Positions 34,130 to 42,674 of a stretch of DNA of 64,000 nt are shown in pieces (position 1 is the first letter of the stretch; each line of letters opens with the position of its first letter). The stretch comes from Paenibacillus aquistagni. GTDB taxonomy: Bacteria; Bacillota; Bacilli; Paenibacillales; Paenibacillaceae. Both the position numbers and the translations under genes were made by a program. The stretch covers positions 248,001-312,000 of the forward strand of contig NZ_FXAZ01000006.1 of the NCBI RefSeq assembly GCF_900177815.1, given 5' to 3'. Below the pieces are notes generated by a model. It was not told the DNA's origin. It made no database searches and saw nothing but the letters and a program-made list of their open reading frames with translations.

Positions 34130-35758
34130 TTAATTGATGCTATTGTATCGGTCGAGAAGCTGCTGATCGATCTCCATCAATTCATCAAGACCGAGCTTCT
34201 TCAGTTCCGTCATATATTGATCCCAGTCATCAAGTGATTTCTGGCCAAGCGCAAGCTTTGTAGCAAGCTCCGTAGAGTAGGTTGTCAGGTTGGTTAGAAT
34301 CTTTGTTTTTCTTTCAAGCTGCTGATCGTTGGGAATGGCTAAGAAGTTGTTGTTCATGTTGACAAAATACGGTGTGTATTTCAAAATCTCAAGCTCATTA
34401 TCCGCTTTGTATGCTGGGACGCTGGTAAGCTCGAATTCAAGGTTGGCGAATTGTATGCGCGGGAATACGGTGTCTCCGAACAGCTGCCGGCCTGCGACGA
34501 GGCCAGATTTGGCTTGCTCTTCTTCGGAACCCGTATTTATGAATATTTTCGCGCCGTTGCTATCCAGCTCATAGGTTTTGCCTTCAATTCCCCAATAGAG
34601 GAGGTTCGCATACTCTTCTGAATAGATCACATCGAAAAATTTAATGGCGGCTTCTACATCCTTGCAATCTTTCGTAATGGCATATTTCTGCCAAACGAGA
34701 AAAGGCGGTTCCAGCTGTGCAGCAGGTGTTATGTTGTCTACAGCCTTCAGCGGCATCAGTGGAAGGAATTCACCGCCACCCTTAATAAGGGGTTCATTAT
34801 ATGTTGCGAGATTATAGTCGGATAGAGAACCGACCTGATTCTCGGTCATTTTCTGCGTTCGCTGTTCGCCTTGGGCTCCGATCAGGCTCGTATCCAGCAC
34901 ACCCTCCTTAACTAATTGCTGCATATAGCGGAAGTAGTCCTTAATGCCTTCCTGATACCATGGCGACACAACCTTCTTATTCTCCACATCGACAGCAGTA
35001 ATATCAGTGCCTAAGCCGAACCACTGAGCGATGGCTCCTGAGAAGATGCCGGGATCATAAGCAAGCACTTCATCCTTCTGGCCATTGCCGTTGGCATCCC
35101 CTTCTCTAAATTTCTTCAGCGTATCCAAATATTCCTGCGCTGTGGTGGGGACAGGCAGATTCAATTTTTCAAGCCAATCCTTGCGGATCAGCATCGTTAA
35201 AGAGACAGGAGCGGGATCTTTGCCCTGATAGGTTTTTTTATGAAGATTGCTAAACCAATACATTTTTCCGTCAGGGGAGGTGGTGGTCTTTTTGGCATAA
35301 GGGAATTCCTGATCGTACATCTTCTTAATGTTGCCGTTGCTGTACTTCTCGATGAGTGGGGTAAGATCTTGGATGACGCCTTGCTTGGCAAGATTCAGTA
35401 CGGTCGTATTATCAAGCTTTGAGATATTAACGATGTCAGGCAGATCAGAGCCGGAAGCCATTCTTGTCTTGATCACGACATCGTACTGCTCGCTTGGCAC
35501 TAATTCATATTCGAGATCTAGACCTGCGTTATCCAGCAGCTTGTCAACTTCCTTCCATACCGGATATTTCTCCCTATCGTCAAATCGAATATGCTTGTTG
35601 GATGAGCTTGGGCCAAGCAGCCTCAGCTTGCCTGATGCTTCTGTGGTATTGCTGCCTTCGCCGGCATTCTCCTTGCTGCCGCTGCTGCAGGCTGTGATGG
35701 TTCCCATCACGAGTACGGCAGCCATAAAGGATAACAGTGCTTTTCTCCAAATCTTCAT
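34130..35758 (-). CDS. Extracellular solute-binding lipoprotein (LplA-like, family 1)
   Basis: A 542-aa lipoprotein: signal sequence with lipobox TITAC (lipidated Cys at residue 24) followed by a Ser/Gly-rich linker, then a large periplasmic-binding fold (RTQKMTENQVGSLSDYN, LPLMPLKAVDN, FLVWQKYAITKDCKD). The size and segment order match the LplA/YtcQ group that captures oligosaccharides for the two permeases encoded upstream. Start 35758 is preferred over ATG 35764 because it sits eight bases after AGGGGG. No ATP-binding subunit is in the operon; such transporters typically share an MsmX-type ATPase encoded elsewhere. Substrate unknown. Confidence 0.88.
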   Translation of the reverse strand: MKIWRKALLSFMAAVLVMGTITACSSGSKENAGEGSNTTEASGKLRLLGPSSSNKHIRFDDREKYPVWKEVDKLLDNAGLDLEYELVPSEQYDVVIKTRMASGSDLPDIVNISKLDNTTVLNLAKQGVIQDLTPLIEKYSNGNIKKMYDQEFPYAKKTTTSPDGKMYWFSNLHKKTYQGKDPAPVSLTMLIRKDWLEKLNLPVPTTAQEYLDTLKKFREGDANGNGQKDEVLAYDPGIFSGAIAQWFGLGTDITAVDVENKKVVSPWYQEGIKDYFRYMQQLVKEGVLDTSLIGAQGEQRTQKMTENQVGSLSDYNLATYNEPLIKGGGEFLPLMPLKAVDNITPAAQLEPPFLVWQKYAITKDCKDVEAAIKFFDVIYSEEYANLLYWGIEGKTYELDSNGAKIFINTGSEEEQAKSGLVAGRQLFGDTVFPRIQFANLEFELTSVPAYKADNELEILKYTPYFVNMNNNFLAIPNDQQLERKTKILTNLTTYSTELATKLALGQKSLDDWDQYMTELKKLGLDELMEIDQQLLDRYNSIN

Positions 35759-35791
35759 GAACATTTCCCCCTAGATCATGATTGATAACAT

Positions 35792-36703
35792 CTATTCCTT
35801 CAAAGAGCCAAGCAGGGCCCCTTTGATGAAATACTTTTGAAAGAACGGATACGTAAAAATAACAGGCAGGGTAGTGAAGACGATAATCGCATACTTCAAT
35901 TGAATGCTGGACAGCATGTTTGCAACGGCATGACGGGTATCTTCAAGTGAAAGCGTCTTCAAATCTACCGATTGCTGGACAACGACGCGATACAAATACA
36001 TCTGCAGCGGGTGCAGCTTCTCATTGGGCAAGTAAACCAAAGCATCGAACCAGCTGTTCCAAATGCCGACCACTGAATAAATGGCGATTACGGCAATGAT
36101 AGGCTTGGATATGGGCAGTATCACTTTAAACAGCAGCTGCAAATGGGACGCGCCATCGATAAATGCAGATTCTTTCAGCCCTTCTGGGATGGTGGTAAAG
36201 AAGGTGCGGACCAAAATAATATTCCAGATGCTTACCATTCCCGGTATAATGACCGCAAACATGGTATTGTACATGCCAAGCTTGTTGATGAGCAGGTAAG
36301 TCGGGATTAATCCGCCTCCGAAATACATTGGAATGAGCAGGAAGACAACAATCCATTTTCGCCCCTTAAGATTCTTGACGGTTAGCGGATAAGCGCCAAG
36401 CACCGCCATCAAGCAGTTCAGCACGGCCCCTGCGGTTACATATATGAGTGTATTGGAGTATGCCCACCACATCTTGGCATCCTTGAGAATGAGCTCATAG
36501 GAGCCCAAGAAGAACCCTTTTGGAATCAAAAAGACGTTCATGGCCGCAACCTCTTGTGGAGAGCTAATGGACATGATGATGACATAATAGAACGGATAGA
36601 GCGTAATCAGGCAAATGACAATAGCCATCGTGTACAGGATTATATCAACGATTATGGAGCCCTGCCTGATCTTATTCGGATTTCGCTTTAGCGCAGTGAT
36701 CAT
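35792..36703 (-). CDS. Carbohydrate ABC transporter permease (LplC/YtcP-like)
   Basis: A 303-aa permease with six membrane helices and the EAA loop around ESAFIDGASHLQLLFKVILP, the docking site for the ATPase. The start at 36703 has GGGGGAG upstream; the frame extends to 36727, overlapping the preceding permease, without a better site. It pairs with the LplB-like permease directly upstream and with the lipoprotein downstream. Confidence 0.88.
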   Translation of the reverse strand: MITALKRNPNKIRQGSIIVDIILYTMAIVICLITLYPFYYVIIMSISSPQEVAAMNVFLIPKGFFLGSYELILKDAKMWWAYSNTLIYVTAGAVLNCLMAVLGAYPLTVKNLKGRKWIVVFLLIPMYFGGGLIPTYLLINKLGMYNTMFAVIIPGMVSIWNIILVRTFFTTIPEGLKESAFIDGASHLQLLFKVILPISKPIIAVIAIYSVVGIWNSWFDALVYLPNEKLHPLQMYLYRVVVQQSVDLKTLSLEDTRHAVANMLSSIQLKYAIIVFTTLPVIFTYPFFQKYFIKGALLGSLKE

Positions 36704-36713
36704 GGAACTCCCC

Positions 36714-37649
36714 CTACCATAAGGCATAATCAGAGTACTTTCGGCTAAGTGCGTTTGCAGTATACAGCAGCGTGAAATTAATAAGCGATACGAGCAAGCC
36801 TACGGCTGTTCCTGAGCTGAAATTCCCTCCTAACAGCCCTTCACGGAACAAATAAGTGCCAATAACGTCGGCTGTTTCGTAGACCATTGGGTTGTAGATC
36901 AGCAGGATAAACTCACTGTTTGCAGACAATAAGCTGCCGATTGCAAAGATAAGCAGAATAAAGATGGTCGGTCGTATGGAAGGCAAAGTGATATTTAGCA
37001 TTTGCTTGAAGCGGTTAGCGCCATCTATTTTTGCCGCTTCATACAGATGAGGGTCAACGGACGACATAGCCGCCAGATATAAGATGCTGCCCCAGCCAAA
37101 TGCCTTCCATATGCTGGTGATGGTATAAATGGCCGGAAAGTAACCGGGCTCCGTATTCAGTGCTACCGGACTGCCGCCAAACAGCTTTACGAATGCGTTA
37201 ATAATTCCATCAACGTTAATAAAAGACAATACCATGCCCGCCACGACAACGTTGGAGATAAAGTGGGGCAGATAGCTTGCAGTCTGGACAAACTTTTTAA
37301 AGGCGCCGGTTCTCAGCTCGTTAAGCAGCAGGGCGAACAGAATAGGGACCCAGAAGCCGAAGATGAGAAAGTAAAAGCTGAGCAAAAAGGTGTTTCTCAT
37401 TAAACGAACAAAGTAGGGGCCGTTGAAGAAGTCAATGAAATGCTGAAAGCCGACCCAATCAATCTCCCCGCCAAAAGACAGAAATGGCTTTCCCGGGTAA
37501 TAATTTTGAAAGGCAATCACAATCCCATACATGGGAATATAGCTGAAAATGAAAATGTGAGCCAAGACGGGAAGCATAATTAGATACAGCTGAAGATGAT
37601 CGCGCCAATGGAACCCTCTTCGCTTGCTTACAGGACTGGCTGCTTTCAT
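36714..37649 (-). CDS. Carbohydrate ABC transporter permease (LplB/YteP-like)
   Basis: A 311-aa permease of the MalF/LplB group: an N-terminal basic segment (SKRRGFHWRDHLQLY), six membrane helices and the EAA loop YEAAKIDGANRFKQMLNITLP. It is the first gene of the ABC operon, with AGGGGAAGG before ATG 37649. The upstream 480 bp contain a promoter candidate at 37894 and a cre-like site at 37779. Confidence 0.88.
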   Translation of the reverse strand: MKAASPVSKRRGFHWRDHLQLYLIMLPVLAHIFIFSYIPMYGIVIAFQNYYPGKPFLSFGGEIDWVGFQHFIDFFNGPYFVRLMRNTFLLSFYFLIFGFWVPILFALLLNELRTGAFKKFVQTASYLPHFISNVVVAGMVLSFINVDGIINAFVKLFGGSPVALNTEPGYFPAIYTITSIWKAFGWGSILYLAAMSSVDPHLYEAAKIDGANRFKQMLNITLPSIRPTIFILLIFAIGSLLSANSEFILLIYNPMVYETADVIGTYLFREGLLGGNFSSGTAVGLLVSLINFTLLYTANALSRKYSDYALW

Positions 37650-37778
37650 AACCTTCCCCTTTCATGAGAGCCCTCTATGGAGGCCGACAAACAAGAACGG
37701 CCGTACGCAGAGGCAGGTAGTATGCCAATCGGATATGTTCATTCGTCTAGAGCGAATAGGTCCATATCCAAGAGCGCA

Positions 37779-37792
37779 GGAAAGCGGTTTCG
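37779..37792. promoter_or_regulatory. cre-like catabolite control site
   Basis: GGAAAGCGGTTTCG matches the internal core of the cre consensus (WTGNAARCGNWWWCAW) except for the outer T and A. It lies about 100 nt inside the predicted leader of the sugar ABC operon, a position where CcpA acts as a roadblock. Inferred. Confidence 0.4.
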
Positions 37793-37893
37793 GTAATTCG
37801 CGGGCCCGTTCTTCCGCTTGGGTTCATCATAAAAGGGCGGCTTCAATCAAGCAAGCAACATATTTTGAAGGGCGTCACAATTTTTTCTTACAT

Positions 37894-37922
37894 TATATAG
37901 CCGGATTCATGAAGCCTAGCAA
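37894..37922 (-). promoter_or_regulatory. SigA-type promoter for the sugar ABC operon
   Basis: On the minus strand: TTGCTA, 17-bp spacer, TATATA(AT). Gives a leader of roughly 240 nt before the first permease gene. Confidence 0.45.
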
Positions 37923-38043
37923 GCTGTACCTTTTCAGCATGTGATGGATGGATGGACAGGCACAAATGATTGTAGATGCTGGGATCAGCATACCGCGCCA
38001 TGGTATGGCTTCGAAAGACAATTGCGAAAGGGGAAAACGAAAA

Positions 38044-38077
38044 ACGGCCGCCCAGGATGTCTTCCCTGAACGACCGT
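38044..38077 (-). terminator. Terminator of the DUF1128 gene
   Basis: Minus-strand hairpin of 13 positions with a few mismatches (ACGGTCGTTCAGG with CCTGGGCGGCCGT), followed by TTTTCGTTTTCCCC. Confidence 0.65.
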
Positions 38078-38132
38078 TCATGTTGCATAGCTTTGTTATG
38101 GACGAATGGACAAGCTGCTGGCAAGAAGCATC

Positions 38133-38354
38133 TTATTGACGTCTCAGCTTGCCAAGCTCCGATACCAAAGCTTCCATCTCGCTAATGCTGAAGCTTGGCT
38201 TGTTCATGACCACGTCATAAATGTCCTTGATGTCCTCGTATTGTTCAACCGAGAACGCAGAGGCCTGCATGGCTTGCGCCGTAGCCATCTTCAATCGATC
38301 CTTAATTGCTTCAATCATGGTTACAATCTCAGCTTGAGTTGCTTGTTCAGCCAT
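38133..38354 (-). CDS. DUF1128 / UPF0435 family protein (YfkK-like)
   Basis: A 73-aa helical protein (IVTMIEAIKDRLKMATAQAM, YEDIKDIYDVVMNK, FSISEMEALVSELGKLR) with the pattern of UPF0435/DUF1128 proteins of Bacillales. Function unknown. It is monocistronic: a terminator follows and a divergent YyaC-like gene lies upstream. GGGGGGAAC precedes the ATG. Confidence 0.85.
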   Translation of the reverse strand: MAEQATQAEIVTMIEAIKDRLKMATAQAMQASAFSVEQYEDIKDIYDVVMNKPSFSISEMEALVSELGKLRRQ

Positions 38355-38540
38355 TGTCGTTCCCCCCGGTATTGTTGAATACGTTCAGCTCGTATTGTAA
38401 CATGCAGGGCGCGAAAACTAAACGCCATTGTTGGACTTGGTTTTCCTTTCATTCTACAGTACAATGGGCACATAAAACACGGTATATTGCTTCAGGCAGA
38501 TAAATACGCATGATGAGGCATAACGATAAAGGAGACTTGC

Positions 38541-39101
38541 ATGTATAGAAGAGAGGCGCTGCATGTGGATTCTTCGCCCACAGCAGAAGCAAGACGATGC
38601 GATGAGAAGAAGCTGCGTGTGTTCTGCCAACAGCTTGCCGAGACGTATCGACTGGATCAGATCGTCTTTGTCTGCATTGGAACAGATCGTTCGACAGGGG
38701 ATGCATTGGGGCCGCTTGTAGGCTCGATGTTGGAGGACAAGGGGTGTCCGCATGTTATTGGCACGATGCCTGCACCATGTGATGCAACCAATCTTAAGCT
38801 GAGAGTGCAGGATATCCCTGAAGATAAGGCTGTGGTCGCGATAGACGCTTGTCTCGGCCAGCTTGTGAATGTAGGCTGCTATCTTATCGCAGAAGGTCCC
38901 TTGCAGCCCGCGGAGTCCGTTGGAGTTGAACTTCCAGCTATTGGCGATTACAGTATTGCAGCCGTCGTCAATGAACCTGGCGTTAAGCCTTATTGGAGCT
39001 TGCAGACGACTTCGCTCCATCGGGTCATGTGTATGTCCAAGGCAATAGCGAATGCGATTATAGATGCTTTTGAAAAAACACAGTGCAATCCAAAGTCATA
39101 A
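38541..39101 (+). CDS. yyaC: Sporulation protein YyaC-like (DUF1256)
   Basis: A 186-aa protein of the GPR-protease-related DUF1256 family. Typical segments are VFVCIGTDRSTGDALGPLVG, GTMPAPCDATNL and AIDACLGQLVNVG. YyaC is associated with sporulation in endospore-forming Firmicutes, so this gene is independent support that the organism forms spores. Length is near that of B. subtilis YyaC. Start 38541 follows AAAGGAG. A sporulation sigma promoter could not be identified with confidence. Confidence 0.85.
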   Translation: MYRREALHVDSSPTAEARRCDEKKLRVFCQQLAETYRLDQIVFVCIGTDRSTGDALGPLVGSMLEDKGCPHVIGTMPAPCDATNLKLRVQDIPEDKAVVAIDACLGQLVNVGCYLIAEGPLQPAESVGVELPAIGDYSIAAVVNEPGVKPYWSLQTTSLHRVMCMSKAIANAIIDAFEKTQCNPKS

Positions 39102-39211
39102 ATTAAGTCGTCCTTCCATAGTATGAAGTTGTGGGCATTCAACAGCCGCACAAGAAGAGCCGGATGTGGGGCATCCGACTCCTCGACACCATATTAGGCA
39201 AGGTTTCTTTT

Positions 39212-39328
39212 CAATCCGTTCCTTGAAGGGGCGGATTACTTTTTATTCCGATCGGATAGAGTAATAATAAGCTGTACGAGCCCTAACATAAACATGCATG
39301 TTCCCAAGAAGAGTTCGAGCTCTGTCAT
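39212..39328 (-). CDS. Candidate holin-like type I toxin (38 aa)
   Basis: A 38-aa peptide from ATG 39328 to TGA at 39212-39214: MTELELFLGTCMFMLGLV, then QLIITLSDRNK and a polar tail. One membrane helix preceded by acidic residues and followed by a D/R/N/K tail is the layout of the 'putative holin-like toxin' peptides of Bacilli. An unusually strong AAAGGAGGTGAAT ribosome binding site lies seven bases upstream, which supports real translation. An antisense RNA antitoxin, if present, should be encoded on the plus strand across 39212-39400, but none can be shown from sequence alone. Too short to be certain. Confidence 0.5.
39214..39246 (+). terminator. Plus-strand terminator overlapping the toxin 3' end
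   Basis: AATCCGTTCC (39214-39223) pairs with GGGGCGGATT (39229-39238, two G-U), followed by ACTTTTATT. Probably ends the yyaC transcript; it overlaps the last codons of the minus-strand toxin candidate. Confidence 0.55.
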
Positions 39329-39388
39329 TCCATTCACCTCCTTTCATGTCAAGCTGGCAGGATGGAGAATGTTCACGAATTGGATAAA

Positions 39389-39414
39389 GTTTCAAGTGAT
39401 GAGTGGAAGTGTAA
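39389..39414 (+). promoter_or_regulatory. Possible SigB-like promoter for alpha/beta hydrolase
   Basis: GTTTCA (39389-39394), 14-bp spacer, GTGTAA (39409-39414), 174 bp before the hydrolase start. Resembles the site at 29679 but stands further from its gene; low confidence. Confidence 0.25.
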
Positions 39415-39587
39415 TATAGTATATATTTATGGACGGAGGGCGGTTGATAGAAGCTTTTGTCAAGAATTATTCTAATGTTTCTTTACATTCGTACAAAGAA
39501 ATGTAATGGACAGGCAGGTTAGAACGAAGATACGCTTATTAGGCAGCAAGATGGCAAGAATGAGATTCCAGAAATGAGGTGTTTGAT

Positions 39588-40388
39588 ATGACTAACGTTC
39601 AATTAAATCACGGTTTTCATATACATGTGACGGAGCAGGGAGCGGGTGTCCCCGTTATACTGCTTCATGGATTTTGTGGCAGCGGGGGGTACTTTGCTTC
39701 AATTAAGGAATCCTTGAGCAAGCATTGCCGAGTGATTCTCCCCGATCTGCGTGGTCATGGGAAGAGTGCTGCACCAAATGGACCCTATACCATTGAGGAG
39801 ATGGCAGATGATATCATTCAAGTAGCAGACAAGCTTCAGTTGAACCAGTTCGTGCTGCTTGGTCATTCGCTAGGCGGTTACATCGCATTGTCTGCTGCCG
39901 AGCGGTATGCTGATCGCTTGCTGGGCTTCGGCCTTATTCACTCCAATGGCTATCCGGATACGGATGAGGGCAAGGCAGGACGACTGCAGGCCATTAAGAA
40001 CATACAGACAGAAGGAATGGCGGCTTTTATCAATGCCCTTGTGCCAACACTATTCAACCCTGATCGTCTGGATGCTTTGAAGGGGGAGGTTCAAGCTGCG
40101 GTGCAGATTGGCTATCATACACCTCCACAAGGAGCGATCGGAGCATCTCTTGCGATGCGTGAGCGCAAGGATCGAAGACAGGTGATGGAGGATACTGATG
40201 TTCCATTGCTGCTGGTAGCAGGCAGAAAAGACCTGAAGATGCCGCCAGAGAAGCTCTTCACCACATCTCGTGAAGGGGTGTCATCCCATATCATTGAAAA
40301 TGCCGGGCATATGAGCATGCAGGAGACGCCAGAGGAGCTTGTGAGCATCATTCAATCATTTGTCAAAGAACGAGTCGAAGCCGTATAA
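39588..40388 (+). CDS. Alpha/beta hydrolase
   Basis: A 266-aa alpha/beta-hydrolase-fold enzyme. The oxyanion HGFCGSG, the nucleophile elbow GHSLGG (Ser), an Asp in the LLVAGRKDLKMPP strand and a C-terminal His in ENAGHMSMQETPE make a complete triad. The cap resembles esterases and haloperoxidase-like hydrolases; substrate unknown. It is not clearly RsbQ (which has a different elbow), despite the SigB context in this window. Start 39588 follows GAGGTG; a GTG at 39579 overlaps that site. Terminated by the hairpin at 40406. Confidence 0.85.
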   Translation: MTNVQLNHGFHIHVTEQGAGVPVILLHGFCGSGGYFASIKESLSKHCRVILPDLRGHGKSAAPNGPYTIEEMADDIIQVADKLQLNQFVLLGHSLGGYIALSAAERYADRLLGFGLIHSNGYPDTDEGKAGRLQAIKNIQTEGMAAFINALVPTLFNPDRLDALKGEVQAAVQIGYHTPPQGAIGASLAMRERKDRRQVMEDTDVPLLLVAGRKDLKMPPEKLFTTSREGVSSHIIENAGHMSMQETPEELVSIIQSFVKERVEAV

Positions 40389-40405
40389 TAAAATAGCATT
40401 TGGTG

Positions 40406-40433
40406 GTGCTGCCTTGCTTAGGCAGCACTTTTG
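40406..40433 (+). terminator. Rho-independent terminator
   Basis: GTGCTGCCT (40406-40414) pairs perfectly with AGGCAGCAC (40420-40428), then TTTTGCTT. Confidence 0.9.
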
Positions 40434-40567
40434 CTTAGAATAAGCGGATTCAAGGCAAATTCATTCACGGCGCCTGTACCGGTCGCTCATCTTTGAATGA
40501 CCTCGATAATAGAGGTGTTCTCACATCTGTTTGATGTCAACCTTCTTGAGACGGAGAGGAGAATACG

Positions 40568-41335
40568 ATGTACCAAAGGGATTATTTGATGCGAATCATT
40601 CAAGAAATGACGACGATGCTGGGACAACTCCTTGGACTGCAGAATGAGAAGAAGCGCTCAGAACTGCTGGAGGAATGGGAGGAACTGTTGGATCGTCGAT
40701 TTAGAATAAAGGGTGATCTGGCCGACTCATTGTCGTCCGCAGATTTGATCAAGCTGTTCTTTCGGCATGGCAATCTGCAGGTGGATGAGCTTCAAGCCTT
40801 CGCCATCGCTTTGACGGAGCGCGCTCAATTGATTCAGGATGCTGCTCGGGAGCGTGATCCCGCTAGCATCGCTGTGCATGATGAGGACGATATGGAGGCT
40901 TCCTATATCGCGCGGATGATGCAGGCCTATACACTGCTGCTAACCGCGAGACTTAACGGCAGTGATCGTTCCATGCTGAACGGTCAAGCGATATTAAGCG
41001 AGATGCCGCATAAGCTTAGGCCTTATCGGCTTGAGGATGAACTGCTTGAACTGCTATGGCGCTGGCATGCACTAGAGCATCGATATGCGGAGGCGGAAGA
41101 TGCTTGCTATGAGTGGGTGGAGCGCGATGATGCTCGCTTGAAGCAGGCTGTTGAATGGTATGAGCATCTTCTTCAATTGCAAGATGATGAACTTGAAGCA
41201 GGAGACTTGCCGCGAGCGGAAGTGGAAGAGGCGATCCTGATGCTCAAGCAGCGATTGAAGAGCGCGCAGCCTTTGGCGGAGCAACCACGGACAAGCGATA
41301 ATGTACACGAGATAATAGACAATAAGGATGATTAG
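40568..41335 (+). CDS. Conserved hypothetical protein (DUF6483-like)
   Basis: A 255-aa, strongly alpha-helical soluble protein, with an N-terminal YLMRIIQEMTTMLGQLLGLQ segment and a C-terminal half that reads like TPR-type helices (LEDELLELLWRWHALEHRYAEAEDACYEW). The N-terminal pattern fits DUF6483 proteins of Bacillales; function unknown. It overlaps or abuts the methyltransferase gene, so the two are probably translated together. Start follows GGAGAGGAG. Confidence 0.7.
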   Translation: MYQRDYLMRIIQEMTTMLGQLLGLQNEKKRSELLEEWEELLDRRFRIKGDLADSLSSADLIKLFFRHGNLQVDELQAFAIALTERAQLIQDAARERDPASIAVHDEDDMEASYIARMMQAYTLLLTARLNGSDRSMLNGQAILSEMPHKLRPYRLEDELLELLWRWHALEHRYAEAEDACYEWVERDDARLKQAVEWYEHLLQLQDDELEAGDLPRAEVEEAILMLKQRLKSAQPLAEQPRTSDNVHEIIDNKDD

Positions 41336-42518
41336 GGAAATGGAACAATTGCACCAATTGCTACAGAAAATCTGGGAGCAGGAAAGCTTGCATTCAGCAG
41401 TGATTAGTCAGGTGAGAAGCGCGCCGATGGAAGGATGCACGAAGGCGACATTGAAGCCCGTTCAGCTGCGCGGAGACCGCATGCTGCAGGTGACGTATCA
41501 GGTAGGCAGCAAGGTCGTGCATGAGAATGTGGATTCTTCCGTAGCGGTTGAGAAGTGGATGGGGCTGATGGAGAATCATTTTCGACAAGCGCTGATTCGC
41601 ACGACTGAAGCGGAGTACCAAGTGCTGATCAGCAAGAAGCACAAGGTGTCAATCAAAACGCAAGCGAAGAAGTCGCCAGCTGCTGATCTGTCCCACAATC
41701 GCAAGAAGCAATATATTTTGGAGGAAGGGGTGCCGGCGGCCTTTTTGTTGGAGCTTGGAATTATGACCGCTTCAGGCAACGTGGTTGCGGCTAAGTTTGA
41801 CAAGTTCAAGCAGATCAATCGCTTTCTTGAAATGGTGGCAGATGTTCTCCCTTATCTGCCTTCAGACCGCCCCATTTCAATTATTGATTTTGGCTGCGGC
41901 AAATCCTATCTGACCTTTGCTTTATATCATTACCTGCATGTGCTGCAAAAGCGTGATGTCATGATCTATGGGCTTGATCTCAAAGCAGATGTTATTAAGC
42001 ACTGTGAAGCGCTTGCAAGACGCCTCCAGTATGACGGCCTTCAATTTGCGATAGGTGATATTGCAGATTACGATCGTTCCACGCCAGTGGATATGGTAGT
42101 TACGCTTCATGCTTGCGATACAGCGACAGACGCTGCGCTGAATAAGGCTGTTAGGTGGGGAGCTGAGGTCATCTTGTCGGTTCCTTGCTGTCAGCATGAG
42201 TTATTTTCTCAGATTGACAATGAGATGCTTACACCGCTCCTGAAGCATGGTATACTGAAGGAGCGATTCAGTGCGCTGACAACAGACGCGCTGCGCGCCA
42301 ATCTGCTGGATTGCGTAGGCTATCAGACGCAGCTGCTGGAGTTCATTGATATGGAGCATACGCCTAAAAATATTCTGATCCGAGCTGTGAAGAGCAAGCA
42401 GGCGCAGGAGACAGCAAGCTGGCAGCAATATATTGCCTTGCGCGATGGACTCAAGCTTAATCCTTATTTAGAAAGAGCGCTTAAGGATATTCTCGACACA
42501 CGCGGCTTCTCTTCATAA
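41328..42518 (+). CDS. SAM-dependent methyltransferase (Methyltransf_32-like)
   Basis: A 396-aa protein with an N-terminal domain of about 150 residues and a Rossmann methyltransferase domain: IIDFGCGKSYLTFALY (SAM loop), MIYGLDLKAD, VVTLHACDTATDAALNKAV and SVPCCQHEL. The HACDTATDAAL and PCCQHE motifs are those of the Methyltransf_32 group, related to eukaryotic METTL25/RRNAD1; the bacterial substrate is unknown, RNA being plausible. Start is ambiguous: ATG 41328 overlaps the preceding gene by 8 bp and ATG 41340 follows its stop; neither has an ideal ribosome binding site, as expected for coupled translation. Confidence 0.82.
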   Translation: MIREMEQLHQLLQKIWEQESLHSAVISQVRSAPMEGCTKATLKPVQLRGDRMLQVTYQVGSKVVHENVDSSVAVEKWMGLMENHFRQALIRTTEAEYQVLISKKHKVSIKTQAKKSPAADLSHNRKKQYILEEGVPAAFLLELGIMTASGNVVAAKFDKFKQINRFLEMVADVLPYLPSDRPISIIDFGCGKSYLTFALYHYLHVLQKRDVMIYGLDLKADVIKHCEALARRLQYDGLQFAIGDIADYDRSTPVDMVVTLHACDTATDAALNKAVRWGAEVILSVPCCQHELFSQIDNEMLTPLLKHGILKERFSALTTDALRANLLDCVGYQTQLLEFIDMEHTPKNILIRAVKSKQAQETASWQQYIALRDGLKLNPYLERALKDILDTRGFSS

Positions 42519-42545
42519 GGAGAAGGTCACTTATAGTTCAACAAG

Positions 42546-42584
42546 AAGAACACCATGGCAGGAACGGAGATGGTGTTCTTTTTT
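42546..42584 (+). terminator. Rho-independent terminator
   Basis: AAGAACACCAT (42546-42556) pairs perfectly with ATGGTGTTCTT (42570-42580), then TTTT. Confidence 0.9.
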
Positions 42585-42674
42585 GTTGGATGCGCATGGA
42601 TGGGGACTGATGGGGCTGTGTCCATAGACGCTTCGGATCCATGAATTCACCTGCAGTCCAGCCATGGATGTGTC

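Larger units (their letters stand above)
37650..38132. other. 483-bp gene-free region with promoter, cre-like site and terminator
   Basis: No frame here has a ribosome binding site or recognisable product. It holds the terminator of the DUF1128 gene (38044-38077), a SigA-type promoter on the minus strand (37894-37922) and a cre-like operator (37779-37792) in what would be a leader of about 240 nt for the ABC operon. Confidence 0.55.

Noticed and set aside
37624-38185. Several overlapping short frames on both strands in the ABC operon upstream region
   Set aside because: None has a ribosome binding site or domain-like composition, and they overlap promoter, cre-like and terminator signals.
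39157-39181. GAGCCGGATG/CATCCGACTC hairpin as terminator of yyaC
   Set aside because: Contains a mismatch and is not followed by T; the hairpin at 39214 fits better.
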